Shown: positions 1 through 8,215, numbered from the stretch's first letter. The stretch is 64,000 nucleotides of DNA from Pseudoclavibacter sp. CFCC 11306 (GCF_008831235.1 NZ_WBKF01000002.1:186001-250000), one strand, 5' to 3'. Notes: generated from the letters alone by a model not told the origin. Numbers and translations are program-made.

Positions 1-881
1 TCGCGCGCCGACTCCGTCGGAGGCACCGCGACCTTCATCGCGACGAGCAGCGCATCGGGTCCGAGGTAGAGCGTACGCAGATGAATGATCTGATCGACAT
101 CGTCACCTGCCAGCACTGCGGTGCGAATGCGGTTCAGGTCGGCGTCGGTCGCGCCTTCGCCGATCAGCAGGCTGCGGGTCTCGGCGCCGAGCACGAGCGC
201 CACCACGATGAGCAGGACGCCGATGGCGATCGTTCCGACGCCGTCCCAGACGCCGTTGCCGGTGAGCACAGTGAGCCCGACGCCGAACAGGGCGAGAACC
301 AGCCCGGTCAGAGCGGCGGTGTCCTCCAGGATGACCACGGGCAGCTCCGGGGCCTTCGCACGCCGGACGAACTCCAAGACGCTGCTGTCGCCGCGTGCGG
401 CCTTCGACTCGCGCAGTGCGGTGCGCAGCGAGAGTGACTCCAAGACGATCGACACCACGAGCACCGCGATCGGCAGCCACCAGTTGTCGAGCGGATGCGG
501 ATGCATGATCTTCTCGAAGCCCTCGTAGACGGCGAAGAGACCGCCGAGGCTGAACAGCACGATCGACACCACGAATGCGGCGACATAGCGTTCGCGCCCG
601 AAGCCGAACGGATGCTCGGGCGTGGGCTCGCGGCGCGCCTTGCGCCCGCCGACGAGCAGCAGCAGCTGGTTGCCGGTGTCAGCCAAGGAGTGCACTGACT
701 CGGCGAGCATCGAGCTGGACATCGAGATCAGGTAGGCGACGAACTTCGTGACGGCGATGCCCAAGTTGGCCAGCAGCGCCGCGATGATCGCGCCGGTGCC
801 CTCCTGCCGTGGCCCGGGTGTGCTGGCCGGGGTGGGTGTGCTGGCAGAAGCGGGTGTCGCAGCTGACGCGTTCGTTGTCAT
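1..881 (-). CDS. Cation diffusion facilitator (CDF) transporter, 3' end off window
   Basis: Proton-coupled efflux of divalent metals (Zn, Co, Fe or Mn type) across the cytoplasmic membrane. 293 residues are visible from the ATG at 881; the C-terminal end lies beyond the left edge. After an Ala/Thr/Pro-rich tail of about 28 residues come several membrane helices. The second helix carries the CDF metal-site pattern HSLAD (H64 and D68) within SMLAESVHSLAD, and a later helix carries ILEDTAALTG (about 185-193). Residues from about 240 resemble the cytoplasmic metal-sensing domain. It is divergent from proC, 58 bp apart. Metal specificity cannot be read from the sequence. Confidence 0.9.
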   Translation of the reverse strand, partial: MTTNASAATPASASTPTPASTPGPRQEGTGAIIAALLANLGIAVTKFVAYLISMSSSMLAESVHSLADTGNQLLLLVGGRKARREPTPEHPFGFGRERYVAAFVVSIVLFSLGGLFAVYEGFEKIMHPHPLDNWWLPIAVLVVSIVLESLSLRTALRESKAARGDSSVLEFVRRAKAPELPVVILEDTAALTGLVLALFGVGLTVLTGNGVWDGVGTIAIGVLLIVVALVLGAETRSLLIGEGATDADLNRIRTAVLAGDDVDQIIHLRTLYLGPDALLVAMKVAVPPTESAR

Positions 882-926
882 CCCTTCAGAATACTCGTCG
901 CGCTGCGTTGCGGACCCGCACGCTAC

Positions 927-932
927 TACACT
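927..932 (+). promoter_or_regulatory. -10 element of proC (leaderless)
   Basis: TACACT ends 7 nt before the ATG at 940; no Shine-Dalgarno lies between. Confidence 0.6.
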
Positions 933-939
933 GACGACC

Positions 940-1875
940 ATGACTGAGAGCGCATCTGAGAACCTGCATCCGACATCCGCTGTCGCAGCTGACGCCGGCT
1001 CGCCGTCGGCGGCTGCACCGAACGCGTTCCCCGCGATCGCCTTTCTCGGCGTCGGCTCGATGAACGGCGCCATTCTGCACGGCCTGATCGCCTCGGGTAT
1101 CCCCGTGGCCGACGGAGCCGACGACGGCATCCGTGCGACCAATCGCTCTGCGGCGAAGGCCGACGCCCTGGCCAGCGAGTACAGCGGCCGCCTGCATGCG
1201 CTCAGCGGCGAACGCGAGGCCGACGCCAACTCGGCGGCGGTGCGCGGGGCGGGCATCGTCGTGCTGGGCGTGAAGCCGTACCAGGTCTCAGAGGTGCTGC
1301 GTGACATTCGCGGCGATCTCGCGCCGGGGGCGATCGTGGTGAGCGTTGCCGCGGGCGTGACCATCGCCTCCATCGCCGGCGCGCTGCCGTCGGGCACGCC
1401 GGTCTTTCGCGCCATGCCGAACACCCCGGCCCGAGTGGGCGCTGGGGTGACGGGGCTGGCCGCCGGGCCCGGCGCCACCGACGAACAGCGGATGCTGGTG
1501 AAGTCGCTGTTTGAGACGGTGGGCGCGGTGCTCGAGATTCCCGAGTCGCGCATCGACGACCTGGCAGCGGTGTCGGGGTCGGGGCCGGCCTACCTGTTCG
1601 CGTTCGTCGAGCAGTTCGAGCAGGCGGCGCAGAACATCGGCTTCACCGCCGACGAGGCCAGGCTGCTCGCCGATCAGACCGTGATCGGTGCCGCACGTCT
1701 GCTCGACGAGAGCGGGCAGACCGCCGAACAGCTGCGCATCGCGGTGACCAGCCCGGGCGGCACGACGCAGGAGGCGCTCGCGGTGATCTCGCGAGGCGGT
1801 CAGGTCGAGAACCTCACCGAGGCGCTGCATGCGGCGATCGATCGGGCGCAGGAGATGGCGGCTGAGAACGCCTGA
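940..1875 (+). CDS. proC: Pyrroline-5-carboxylate reductase
   Basis: Last step of proline synthesis: NAD(P)H-dependent reduction of pyrroline-5-carboxylate, in the cytosol. 311 residues. An N-terminal tail of about 30 residues is followed by a Rossmann fold with FLGVGSMNGAI (35-45), then VLGVKPYQ and FRAMPNTPARVG. The C-terminal dimerisation domain has the signatures SGSGPAYLF and SPGGTTQEAL. The reading frame is open further upstream, but the ATG at 940 is preferred because a TACACT -10 lies 7 nt before it. A weak hairpin (1887-1913) separates it from the convergent ktrA. Confidence 0.95.
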   Translation: MTESASENLHPTSAVAADAGSPSAAAPNAFPAIAFLGVGSMNGAILHGLIASGIPVADGADDGIRATNRSAAKADALASEYSGRLHALSGEREADANSAAVRGAGIVVLGVKPYQVSEVLRDIRGDLAPGAIVVSVAAGVTIASIAGALPSGTPVFRAMPNTPARVGAGVTGLAAGPGATDEQRMLVKSLFETVGAVLEIPESRIDDLAAVSGSGPAYLFAFVEQFEQAAQNIGFTADEARLLADQTVIGAARLLDESGQTAEQLRIAVTSPGGTTQEALAVISRGGQVENLTEALHAAIDRAQEMAAENA

Positions 1876-1886
1876 CGCCCGCCGTG

Positions 1887-1913
1887 GGCTCGGGCCTGGA
1901 GCCGGGCCGAGCC
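1887..1913. terminator. Possible hairpin between convergent proC and ktrA
   Basis: GGCTCGG (1887-1893) pairs with CCGAGCC (1907-1913). No T tract follows on either strand, so this is only a weak terminator candidate. Confidence 0.3.
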
Positions 1914-1927
1914 GTGTGGGGTCGGGC

Positions 1928-2596
1928 TCAGCGGTCGAGGTTGGCGAAGCGCTCGATGTCTGCGACGCGGCCTGAGACGATCACCAGGTCGTGATTCGTG
2001 ATCACGGTGTTCTCGGTCGCATAGGTGAACTCTTTGCCCGGTGACTTCACGCCGACGACGGTCACATGATACTTCGACCGCACGATCGAGCGCCCCAGCG
2101 GCTTGTCGCGGATGATCTTCGGGGGGTACAGCTTCACGATCGCGAAGTCGTCGTCGAACTGGATGAAGTCGAGGAGTCGGCCGCTGACCAGATGCGCGAC
2201 GCGATTGCCCGCCTGCGCCTCGGGGTAGACGACGTGGTTGGCGCCGATGCGCGCGAGGATCTTGCCGTGCGACTGCGTCGACGCCTTGGCCCAGATCTGC
2301 GGCACCTTCAGGTCGACGAGGTTCGCGGTGATCAGCACGCTCGCCTCGAGCGTGCCGACGGCGACCACCACGATCTGAAAGTGCCCGATGCCGATCTGCT
2401 TGAGCGCCTCGGGGTTGCGGGCGTCGGCCTCGACGGTGTGCGTGACGCGCTCCGACCACTTCTGCACCAGAGACGGGTTCGTGTCGACCGCCAAGACCTC
2501 GCGATCGAGTCGGTTGAGCTGACCGGCGGTGGCGGCTCCGAACCGCCCCAGACCGATCACGGCCACTGGTGCGTCGACGGCGATTCTCTCAACCAA
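1928..2596 (-). CDS. ktrA: Potassium uptake regulatory subunit (TrkA/KtrA)
   Basis: Cytosolic RCK subunit that gates the KtrB potassium channel-like transporter in response to nucleotide. 222 residues. The RCK_N Rossmann domain begins at VIGLGRFGAATAGQL and continues with VLAVDTNP and VEADARNPEAL, all typical of TrkA/KtrA. An RCK_C domain occupies about 140-215 (LGRSIVRSKYHVTVVGVK). The start is a TTG at 2596, preceded by GAGAGG at 7 nt spacing, and it overlaps the ktrB stop by 8 nt, so the two are translationally coupled. Confidence 0.92.
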   Translation of the reverse strand: MVERIAVDAPVAVIGLGRFGAATAGQLNRLDREVLAVDTNPSLVQKWSERVTHTVEADARNPEALKQIGIGHFQIVVVAVGTLEASVLITANLVDLKVPQIWAKASTQSHGKILARIGANHVVYPEAQAGNRVAHLVSGRLLDFIQFDDDFAIVKLYPPKIIRDKPLGRSIVRSKYHVTVVGVKSPGKEFTYATENTVITNHDLVIVSGRVADIERFANLDR

Positions 2597-4040
2597 CGAT
2601 CGGCCTCTCTTCTGGGTGCTTGTACAGCTGGCGACGCGATGAAGACGCGATCGCCGCCGCCAACGTCACTGTACCAACACGGCCGGCCCACATCGTCGCA
2701 GAGAGCACCACGATCGCGGGGGTGGGCAGCTCTTGGGTCACGCCGGTGGAGAGCCCGCAGGTCGCGAACGCCGAGATGACGTCGAAGAGCACATCGGCCA
2801 GCGGCCGATCGGTGAACGGCAGAATCGCGATGGTCGAGGCCAGGACGATCGTCGTGCCCCAGAGCACGATGCTCACGGCGACGCGCAGCACGTCGTTGGG
2901 GATGCGACGGTCGAAGGCCTGGATCTCGCCCTGTCCGCGCGCCTCGGCCAGGGCCGCGAGCAGCAGCACGGCGACGGTGGTCACCTTGATGCCGCCGGCC
3001 GTCGAGGCCGAGCCGCCGCCGATGAACATGAAGAGCTGGCTCATCAGCAGGCTGGAGTCGTTCAGCTCGGCCGGGTCGAAGAGCGCGAAGCCGCCCGAGC
3101 GGGTCATGGTGGTGTAGAACAGCGCTTCGAAGGGTCGACTCCATGCGACGTTGTCGCCGAACGTCTCAGGGTTGTTCCACTCAGAGAGCGAGAACGCCAG
3201 CGTTCCGAGCAGCGCCATGGCCGCCGTGGCGACCAGGGTGAGCCGCACGTGCAGGCTCCAATGGGGGTGACGGGTGCTGCGCTTCAGCACAGCCCGAAGG
3301 TTGCGCATGATGGTGTACACGACCGGGTATCCCAGCGAGCCGGCGAACACGCCGAACACCAGCATCCCCATCAGCCACGAATTCGACTCGTGAGCGGCCA
3401 GACCCTCGGGAAAGGGCGTGTACCCCACGTTGTTGAACGCGCTCACCGAGAGATAGACGCTGTCATAGACCGCCGTGCCGAACGAGGCGCCGCCGATGAG
3501 CAGATTCGGCAGGATGCCGATGAACAGCACGAACTCGACGATCAGCGACGTGAAGAGCACGGTGGTGAGCAGCCCGCCGACCTCGCCGAGACGGATGGCC
3601 TGACCCTCGCTGACCGGGCCGGCGTGCGTGCGCAGCGGGTTGGTGTCGCTCGCCGCGATGAGCCGCTGCCGCAGGCTGAGGCGCCGCGTGACCACCATGC
3701 CGAGCATCGAGGCCATCGTCAGCACACCGATGCCGCCGATCTGCGCGCCGATCAGGATCACCGCATTGCCGAACGGCGACCAGTGCGTGGCCATGTCGAC
3801 GACCGCGAGCCCGGTTACGCAGACGGTGCTCGTCGCCGTGAAGAGCGACTCGTGCAGAGGGGTCCACGTGCCGTTCGCGCTGGCCATCGGCGTGCTGAGC
3901 ACGAGTGTGACGATGAAGATGATCGAGGTGAACGCCAGAATCGCGAAACGCGAGGGAGAGCGCCCCGCATAGGTCTTGAGACGGTCGGTCAGGCGACGCA
4001 GACGTGTCTGCCCCGCACCGATGCCGACTTCAGCGGCCAT
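2589..4040 (-). CDS. ktrB: Potassium uptake transmembrane subunit (TrkH/KtrB)
   Basis: K+ (Na+-coupled) translocating subunit, 483 residues, in the cytoplasmic membrane. The sequence shows the repeated membrane-pore-membrane organisation of the family with selectivity-filter-like stretches TVCVTGLAVVD, SVSAFNNVGYT, TMTRSGGFALF and ATCGLSTGVTQ. The ATG at 4040 has GGGAG about 7 nt upstream. It is first in the ktrBA operon and divergent from an ArsR-like gene. A TAGGCT -10 on this strand at 4093-4088 would give a leader of about 40 nt. Confidence 0.94.
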   Translation of the reverse strand: MAAEVGIGAGQTRLRRLTDRLKTYAGRSPSRFAILAFTSIIFIVTLVLSTPMASANGTWTPLHESLFTATSTVCVTGLAVVDMATHWSPFGNAVILIGAQIGGIGVLTMASMLGMVVTRRLSLRQRLIAASDTNPLRTHAGPVSEGQAIRLGEVGGLLTTVLFTSLIVEFVLFIGILPNLLIGGASFGTAVYDSVYLSVSAFNNVGYTPFPEGLAAHESNSWLMGMLVFGVFAGSLGYPVVYTIMRNLRAVLKRSTRHPHWSLHVRLTLVATAAMALLGTLAFSLSEWNNPETFGDNVAWSRPFEALFYTTMTRSGGFALFDPAELNDSSLLMSQLFMFIGGGSASTAGGIKVTTVAVLLLAALAEARGQGEIQAFDRRIPNDVLRVAVSIVLWGTTIVLASTIAILPFTDRPLADVLFDVISAFATCGLSTGVTQELPTPAIVVLSATMWAGRVGTVTLAAAIASSSRRQLYKHPEERPIVG

Positions 4041-4087
4041 TTCTGCTCCCGTGGTTCGTGATCGGCCGCACTTCGCCGATGCCCTCC

Positions 4088-4093
4088 AGCCTA
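4088..4093 (-). promoter_or_regulatory. Candidate -10 of ktrBA
   Basis: TAGGCT on the minus strand, about 48 nt upstream of the ktrB ATG. The -35 is not clear. Confidence 0.4.
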
Positions 4094-4187
4094 TCTCTCA
4101 TGGTAGGGTGCGTGCCTCCTGCATGGTCGGTGGAGCTGCCTCGTCGGGTCTGCGCGCAGACCGGTGTCGCATGCGCGGCCGATTGGC

Positions 4188-4193
4188 TAGCCT
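4188..4193 (+). promoter_or_regulatory. -10 element of ArsR-like gene (leaderless)
   Basis: TAGCCT ends 7 nt before the ATG at 4201. Confidence 0.6.
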
Positions 4194-4200
4194 AGAGGGC

Positions 4201-4704
4201 ATGAGCTCGGTATTCGAAGCCGTCAGCGAGCAGACTCGCCGACGCATCCTCCAAGCCCTCCACGATGCGGGAGCGGAGCTGAGCGTCTCCGAGCTGGTCG
4301 ACCAGCTCGAGGTCAGCCAGCCGACGGTGTCGAAACACCTCAGAGTGCTGCGCGACCACGACCTCGTCGAGGTGCGCGAAGACGGCCAGCGGCGGCTGTA
4401 CCGCATCAATGTCACAGCGCTCGATCCGGTGCGCGAGTGGATCGACGAGTTCTACCCCGAACCCGAGCCCACGGGCCTGGCCACGGTGACCGTCGGGGCG
4501 ACCGGCAGCAGCGAGGGGGCATCCCCATGCCCGACCGACGGCGCACAGTTCAAAGACGACGACCCGCTGGCCGCGCGTCTCGGCACACCAGAGCACCCGA
4601 TCGAACGCGGGGTGGCGCAGACGCTCGGTCAGGTTGCCGCAGCGGTCGCGCGGCCGTTCATCGCCGGTGCGCGGCGGGTCGGCCGGGCGTTCGGCCGCCG
4701 CTGA
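4201..4704 (+). CDS. ArsR-family winged-helix regulator with C-terminal extension
   Basis: Predicted DNA-binding repressor, 167 residues. Residues 1-80 form the ArsR winged helix: EQTRRRILQAL, the recognition-helix region VSQPTVSKHLRVLRDHDLV, and the wing VREDGQRRLYRIN. The metal-binding Cys pair of classic ArsR/SmtB sensors is absent; the only Cys is in the linker. Residues 85-130 are low-complexity. The last 35 form an Ala/Arg-rich, probably amphipathic segment (ARPFIAGARRVGRAFGRR). The reading frame extends upstream, but the leaderless -10 fixes ATG 4201. The effector is unknown. It lies 86 bp before the bS22 gene. Confidence 0.85.
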   Translation: MSSVFEAVSEQTRRRILQALHDAGAELSVSELVDQLEVSQPTVSKHLRVLRDHDLVEVREDGQRRLYRINVTALDPVREWIDEFYPEPEPTGLATVTVGATGSSEGASPCPTDGAQFKDDDPLAARLGTPEHPIERGVAQTLGQVAAAVARPFIAGARRVGRAFGRR

Positions 4705-4729
4705 GGTAGTGCCGGCGTGCAGCTGCTGG

Positions 4730-4735
4730 TAGAAT
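4730..4735 (+). promoter_or_regulatory. Candidate -10 of the bS22 gene
   Basis: TAGAAT about 56 nt upstream of the bS22 ATG. Here a real leader is expected, with AGTGAGG as ribosome site. Confidence 0.45.
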
Positions 4736-4790
4736 AACCGGGTTGAGCAAAAGGTCGGCACCCGACCAGAACATTCAGTGAGGTTTCCCT

Positions 4791-4889
4791 ATGGGTTCAG
4801 TGATCAAGAAGCGCCGCAAGAGGATGGCTAAGAAGAAGCATCGTAAGCTTCTGCGCAAGACGCGCCACCAGCGTCGCAACAAGAAGTAG
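4791..4889 (+). CDS. 30S ribosomal protein bS22 (AURKAIP1/COX24 domain)
   Basis: A 32-residue, extremely basic protein beginning MGSVIKKRRKRMAKKKHRKL and ending in RRNKK. It matches the AURKAIP1/COX24 family, which is known in mycobacterial ribosome structures as bS22, near the decoding region of the 30S subunit. Nearly every second residue is Lys or Arg. The ATG at 4791 is preceded by AGTGAGG (spacing about 8) and the stop is TAG at 4887-4889. A strong rho-independent terminator follows, so this is probably a one-gene transcript. It is short enough to be missed by length filters. Confidence 0.92.
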   Translation: MGSVIKKRRKRMAKKKHRKLLRKTRHQRRNKK

Positions 4890-4938
4890 GTCGCAGGGTT
4901 CGCGAACGGTCTTCGACCGCGCGAACGCGTGTTGACCA

Positions 4939-4970
4939 GGGCGTCAGGATTCCTTCCTGGCGCCCTTCTT
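4939..4970 (+). terminator. Rho-independent terminator after bS22
   Basis: An 11-bp stem (4939-4949 with 4955-4965, one G-T pair), a 5-nt loop and then TTCTT. It lies between bS22 and the convergent HAD gene and could serve both. Confidence 0.8.
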
Positions 4971-5008
4971 CGTGCCCTGTTCGTGTGCGCCGGCGTGTGC
5001 GTGCCCGG

Positions 5009-5713
5009 TCACGCGTCAGGGCGCTGGCGTCGGGTGAAGCGGCGGATGCTCCATCCGTTCTGCAGAGCCAGCGTGCGCAGCTGCGCATCTGGGTTCACAG
5101 CGACCGGATGTCCGACCAGCTCGAGCAGGGCGCGGTCGTTGATCGAGTCGGTGTAGGCGTACGAGTCGGCGAGGTCGTAGCCGTGGGCCTCGGCAAGTGC
5201 GCGCACGGCGACCGCTTTCTGCCCGCCGTGACGCACCGGGCCGGCGAAGCGTCCGGTGAGCTCGCCCGTCGGCGTGAGCTCGAGCTGCGAGGCGATGGCG
5301 CCGGTGCAGCCGAGGCGTTCGGCGATGTAGTCGGCGATGAGCGAGGGGGATGCCGTGGCGATCCAGACGTCGCGACCTGCCGCCCGGTGGCGTGCGATCA
5401 GGCCGGGAATCTGCGGCCAGATGCGCTTGGCGATGTAGCGGCCGTAGATCGACGGCATGAGCGCACGCAGGTCGTCGAGACGGTGCCCTGCGGCGATGCC
5501 CAGCGCGCGATCCTGGATGTCGGTGAGCTTGCCGGTGTTCTCGCCGCGGTGCGAGAAGCGAAACTGCTGCCAGGCGAACGACCAGATGTCGCGATAGCGG
5601 ATGACACCCTGCTTGACGGCACCCTGCCCGAAGTGGAAGACAGCGGAGCCGCGCACGATGGTGTTGTCGAGGTCGAAGACGGCGATCTCGGCAGAAGGGG
5701 AGGCGGATGACAT
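5009..5713 (-). CDS. HAD-IB family phosphatase (SerB-like)
   Basis: Haloacid dehalogenase phosphohydrolase of subfamily IB, 234 residues from the ATG at 5713 (a GTG at 5716 is also possible). Motif I is VFDLDNTIVRG, with the nucleophile and general-acid Asp pair. Motif II is ATASPS, and motif III/IV is AYTDSINDRALLELVG after a conserved GGQKAVAV lysine. The cap domain between motifs I and II contains RFSHRGENTGKL. The substrate (phosphoserine or another monophosphate) cannot be assigned. It is divergent from the glutaredoxin gene. Confidence 0.85.
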   Translation of the reverse strand: MSSASPSAEIAVFDLDNTIVRGSAVFHFGQGAVKQGVIRYRDIWSFAWQQFRFSHRGENTGKLTDIQDRALGIAAGHRLDDLRALMPSIYGRYIAKRIWPQIPGLIARHRAAGRDVWIATASPSLIADYIAERLGCTGAIASQLELTPTGELTGRFAGPVRHGGQKAVAVRALAEAHGYDLADSYAYTDSINDRALLELVGHPVAVNPDAQLRTLALQNGWSIRRFTRRQRPDA

Positions 5714-5721
5714 CACCGCAT

Positions 5722-5727
5722 ATCCTA
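5722..5727 (-). promoter_or_regulatory. -10 element of HAD phosphatase gene (leaderless)
   Basis: TAGGAT on the minus strand, 8 nt before ATG 5713 or 5 nt before GTG 5716. Confidence 0.5.
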
Positions 5728-5781
5728 CCTGCCTGCGCCGAGATGAGACGTGTCGGAGCCTCGATGACTCGCCGAGATTCC

Positions 5782-5787
5782 TAGAAT
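5782..5787 (+). promoter_or_regulatory. -10 element of glutaredoxin gene (leaderless)
   Basis: TAGAAT ends 6 nt before the ATG at 5794. Confidence 0.6.
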
Positions 5788-5793
5788 CGAGAC

Positions 5794-6063
5794 ATGACCA
5801 TCGATGTGCTGCTGCTGGGCAAACCCGGGTGTCACCTCTGTGACGACGCCCGCACGATCGTCGCAGAGGTGATCGCTCAGGCGCGAGAGGCAGGCGAGCC
5901 GGTCACGCTGCGAGAGCGGAGCATCCTCGATGACGCAGACCTGCAGAGGCGTTTCGGCGAGCTGATCCCGGTCGTCTTCATCGGCGACCGACAGGTCGCG
6001 CAGTGGCATGTCGACCCGGCGCGGCTGCGGTCGCAGATCGATCAGGCCGTCTCAGACTCCTGA
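5794..6063 (+). CDS. Glutaredoxin-family protein
   Basis: Small thioredoxin-fold protein of 89 residues. The strand LLLGKPGCHLCDDA contains a CxxC site (C13 and C16) in the position and style of the short actinobacterial glutaredoxin-like proteins. The cis-Pro loop is LIPVVFIGD, followed by a last helix. The redox partner is unknown. The start is set by a leaderless -10 six nt upstream. The last 22 nt overlap the 3' end of the convergent efflux-pump gene. Confidence 0.85.
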   Translation: MTIDVLLLGKPGCHLCDDARTIVAEVIAQAREAGEPVTLRERSILDDADLQRRFGELIPVVFIGDRQVAQWHVDPARLRSQIDQAVSDS

Positions 6064-7640
6064 ATGTCCAGGGTCTTGCGCAGCGGCCGGTTCGGAATGA
6101 ACAGCACTGCGATGACGGTGAGCACGGACAGGCAGGCAGAGATCAGAAAGATGCGGCCGGTGGCGTCGCCATAGGCGCTGGTGACGATGTCGCGGGCGAA
6201 GTCCGGCAGCTGGGAGAGGTCGAGACCGGACGGCGCGCCTGACGTCGCCTCTGCCGCCTGAGCGCCGGGTCCCAAGGCGGCGAAGCCGCTGCTGACCAGA
6301 TCGCCGACTCGGTTCGACAACACGGTGCCCAAGACGGCGACACCGGTCGCACCGGCGAAGGTGCGGATGAACGCGACCATGCTGCTGGCCGCACCGACGT
6401 CGCGCACGCTCACGGTGTTCTGCACGACGAGCACGAGGTTCTGCATCAGCATGCCCATGCCGAGGCCGAGCACCGCGATGCGGCATCCGGTCTGCCACAT
6501 CGGCGTCTCGTGCGTGGTGAAGGTGAGCATCGTGAGCGCGGTCGTCACCAAGAGGCTGCCGACGACGAGGAACACCTTCCAGTGGCCGGTTCGGCTGATC
6601 AGCACGCCGGTGCTGATGCTCGCGGTGATCATGCCGATGACCATCGGCAGCTGCAGCAGGCCGGCGGCTGTGGGGGTCTGCTGCAGAGCGATCTGAAAGT
6701 ACTCGCCCAGATAGGTCGATGCGCTGAACAGTGCGACGCCGATCGGAATCGACGCGATCAGCACAAGCGCCGTGGTCCGGTCACGCAGCAGCCCGAGAGG
6801 GATGATCGGCTCGGCGACCCTCGACTCGACGAAGAGCGTGGCGACCAGCAGCAGCACACCGCCGATGACCATGGCGAACGAGGCCGGCGAGACCCAGTCG
6901 AACGAACCCCGAGGGCCGGCGAACGAGACCCAGATGAGCAGCACGCTGACGCCTGAGGTAAGCAGCAGCGAGCCGGCCCAGTCGATGTGCACCGGGCCGG
7001 TGCGCACACTCGGCACTTTCAGCGTGAACTGCAGCAGCACCAGCGAAGCGATCGCGAAGGGCACGCACACGAAGAACGTCCAGCGCCAGCCGAGCGCGCT
7101 GTCCACGATGAGACCGCCGACGAGGGGGCCGCTGGTCTGCGCGACGGCGATGACCGCGCCGATGAGACCGGTGTAGCGGCCGCGGTCGCGCGGAGGGGTG
7201 ATCGTGGCGATGATCGCCTGAGCGAGGGCCATCAGACCGCCCATGCCGAGGCCCTGCAGCACACGCGCGCCGATCAGCCAGGGCATTCCGTGGGCGAACC
7301 CGCAGGCGACCGAACCGATCGTGAAGATGATGATCGCGAGCTGCACCAGCGTCTTCTTGTTCAGCAGATCGGCGAGTTTGCCCCAGATCGGAGTCGAAGC
7401 GGCGTTTGCGAGCAGAGCTGCGGTGATGACCCATCCGTACTGAGACTGCGAGCCGTGCAGGTCTCCGACGATCTGCGGCAGCGCGTTGGCCACGATGGTC
7501 GTGCTGAGCATCGCCGTGAACAGCGCGAGCAGCAGACCGACGATGACCTTCGCGACCTGCCTGAACGTCAGATTCTGGGTGGCGCTGTCGGGCACTGGGG
7601 CGGCTGCAGAGCTGTCAGGTGTGTTGGATGCGGGGGACAA
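6042..7640 (-). CDS. MFS multidrug exporter, DHA2 (EmrB/QacA) type
   Basis: Proton-driven drug efflux pump, 532 residues with about 14 predicted membrane helices. Family motifs include STTIVANALPQIVGDL in the first helix (motif D1 region), GKLADLLNKK (motif A), RVLQGLGMGGLMALAQ, GLIGAVIAVAQTSGPLVGG (motif C) and WRWTFFVCVPF. The start is a TTG at 7640 with GAGG 5 nt upstream. It follows marR by 50 bp on the same strand, so it is probably repressed with it and induced by the drug that MarR binds. Confidence 0.92.
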   Translation of the reverse strand: MSPASNTPDSSAAAPVPDSATQNLTFRQVAKVIVGLLLALFTAMLSTTIVANALPQIVGDLHGSQSQYGWVITAALLANAASTPIWGKLADLLNKKTLVQLAIIIFTIGSVACGFAHGMPWLIGARVLQGLGMGGLMALAQAIIATITPPRDRGRYTGLIGAVIAVAQTSGPLVGGLIVDSALGWRWTFFVCVPFAIASLVLLQFTLKVPSVRTGPVHIDWAGSLLLTSGVSVLLIWVSFAGPRGSFDWVSPASFAMVIGGVLLLVATLFVESRVAEPIIPLGLLRDRTTALVLIASIPIGVALFSASTYLGEYFQIALQQTPTAAGLLQLPMVIGMITASISTGVLISRTGHWKVFLVVGSLLVTTALTMLTFTTHETPMWQTGCRIAVLGLGMGMLMQNLVLVVQNTVSVRDVGAASSMVAFIRTFAGATGVAVLGTVLSNRVGDLVSSGFAALGPGAQAAEATSGAPSGLDLSQLPDFARDIVTSAYGDATGRIFLISACLSVLTVIAVLFIPNRPLRKTLDIQESETA

Positions 7641-7690
7641 ACAGGCCTCGGTTCAAGGGTACGTGGTGGATGGTGGGGCGGCGGGGCGAA

Positions 7691-8170
7691 TCAGCTGCCG
7701 CCAGCTGGGTGTGCGTCGTCGTCTGAGCGCGCGTCTGCGGCGCCTCGTTCGAGGCGGTCGCTGAGCAGGCCGAGTGCCTGCACCGCCTCGGCAGCCTGCA
7801 CCTCGTCCCAGACGCCGATGCGGTCGATCAGCCGTCGCGCTCTGAGCTGCTGCGACTCGTGCAGGCGCTTTCGGCCGTGCTCGGTGATCGTCACGATACG
7901 TGCACGAGCGTCGTCTGGGTCTGCGACGCGTTCGACGAGACCGTGCTCTTCGAGCTCGGCGATGTGCCTGCTCAACACCGACGGGGTGAAGCCGATCTGC
8001 TCGCCGACCTGCGCGGCACGGCAGCTGCCGTGATTCAGCAGTGCCTCGAGCACCAGGCTGAGCGGAACGTTCAGCGCGCCTGCCTTAGTGGCCTCGAACG
8101 ACACCGCACGGGCGTTGCGGATGAATCGAGCGGTCTCACTCACGAGCTCGATGGCGGTCTGGTCTTGCAC
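7691..8170 (-). CDS. MarR-family transcriptional regulator
   Basis: Winged-helix dimeric repressor, about 159 residues. Residues 45-100 carry the HTH and wing: RAAQVGEQIGFTPSVLSRHIAELEEHG, then VADPDDARARIVTITEHG, the MarR wing signature. An ATG lies at 8176, but a TATACT -10 at 8183-8178 would start RNA at or after about 8171. I therefore prefer the in-frame GTG at 8170, 7 nt from the -10 as in other leaderless genes here. A perfect palindrome overlaps its -35 region, which suggests autorepression of marR and the pump. Confidence 0.88.
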   Translation of the reverse strand: MQDQTAIELVSETARFIRNARAVSFEATKAGALNVPLSLVLEALLNHGSCRAAQVGEQIGFTPSVLSRHIAELEEHGLVERVADPDDARARIVTITEHGRKRLHESQQLRARRLIDRIGVWDEVQAAEAVQALGLLSDRLERGAADARSDDDAHPAGGS

Positions 8171-8177
8171 GAACATC

Positions 8178-8206
8178 AGTATAGATAGTTGGTTGCAGAA
8201 TGCAAC
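8178..8206 (-). promoter_or_regulatory. marR promoter with overlapping palindromic operator
   Basis: -10 TATACT (8183-8178); -35 candidate TTGCAT (8205-8200) with 16-nt spacer. GTTGCA-GAA-TGCAAC (8192-8206) is a perfect inverted repeat, with outer imperfect arms TAGTTG/TAATTA. The placement is typical of a MarR autoregulatory site. Confidence 0.65.
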
Positions 8207-8215
8207 TAATTACCG

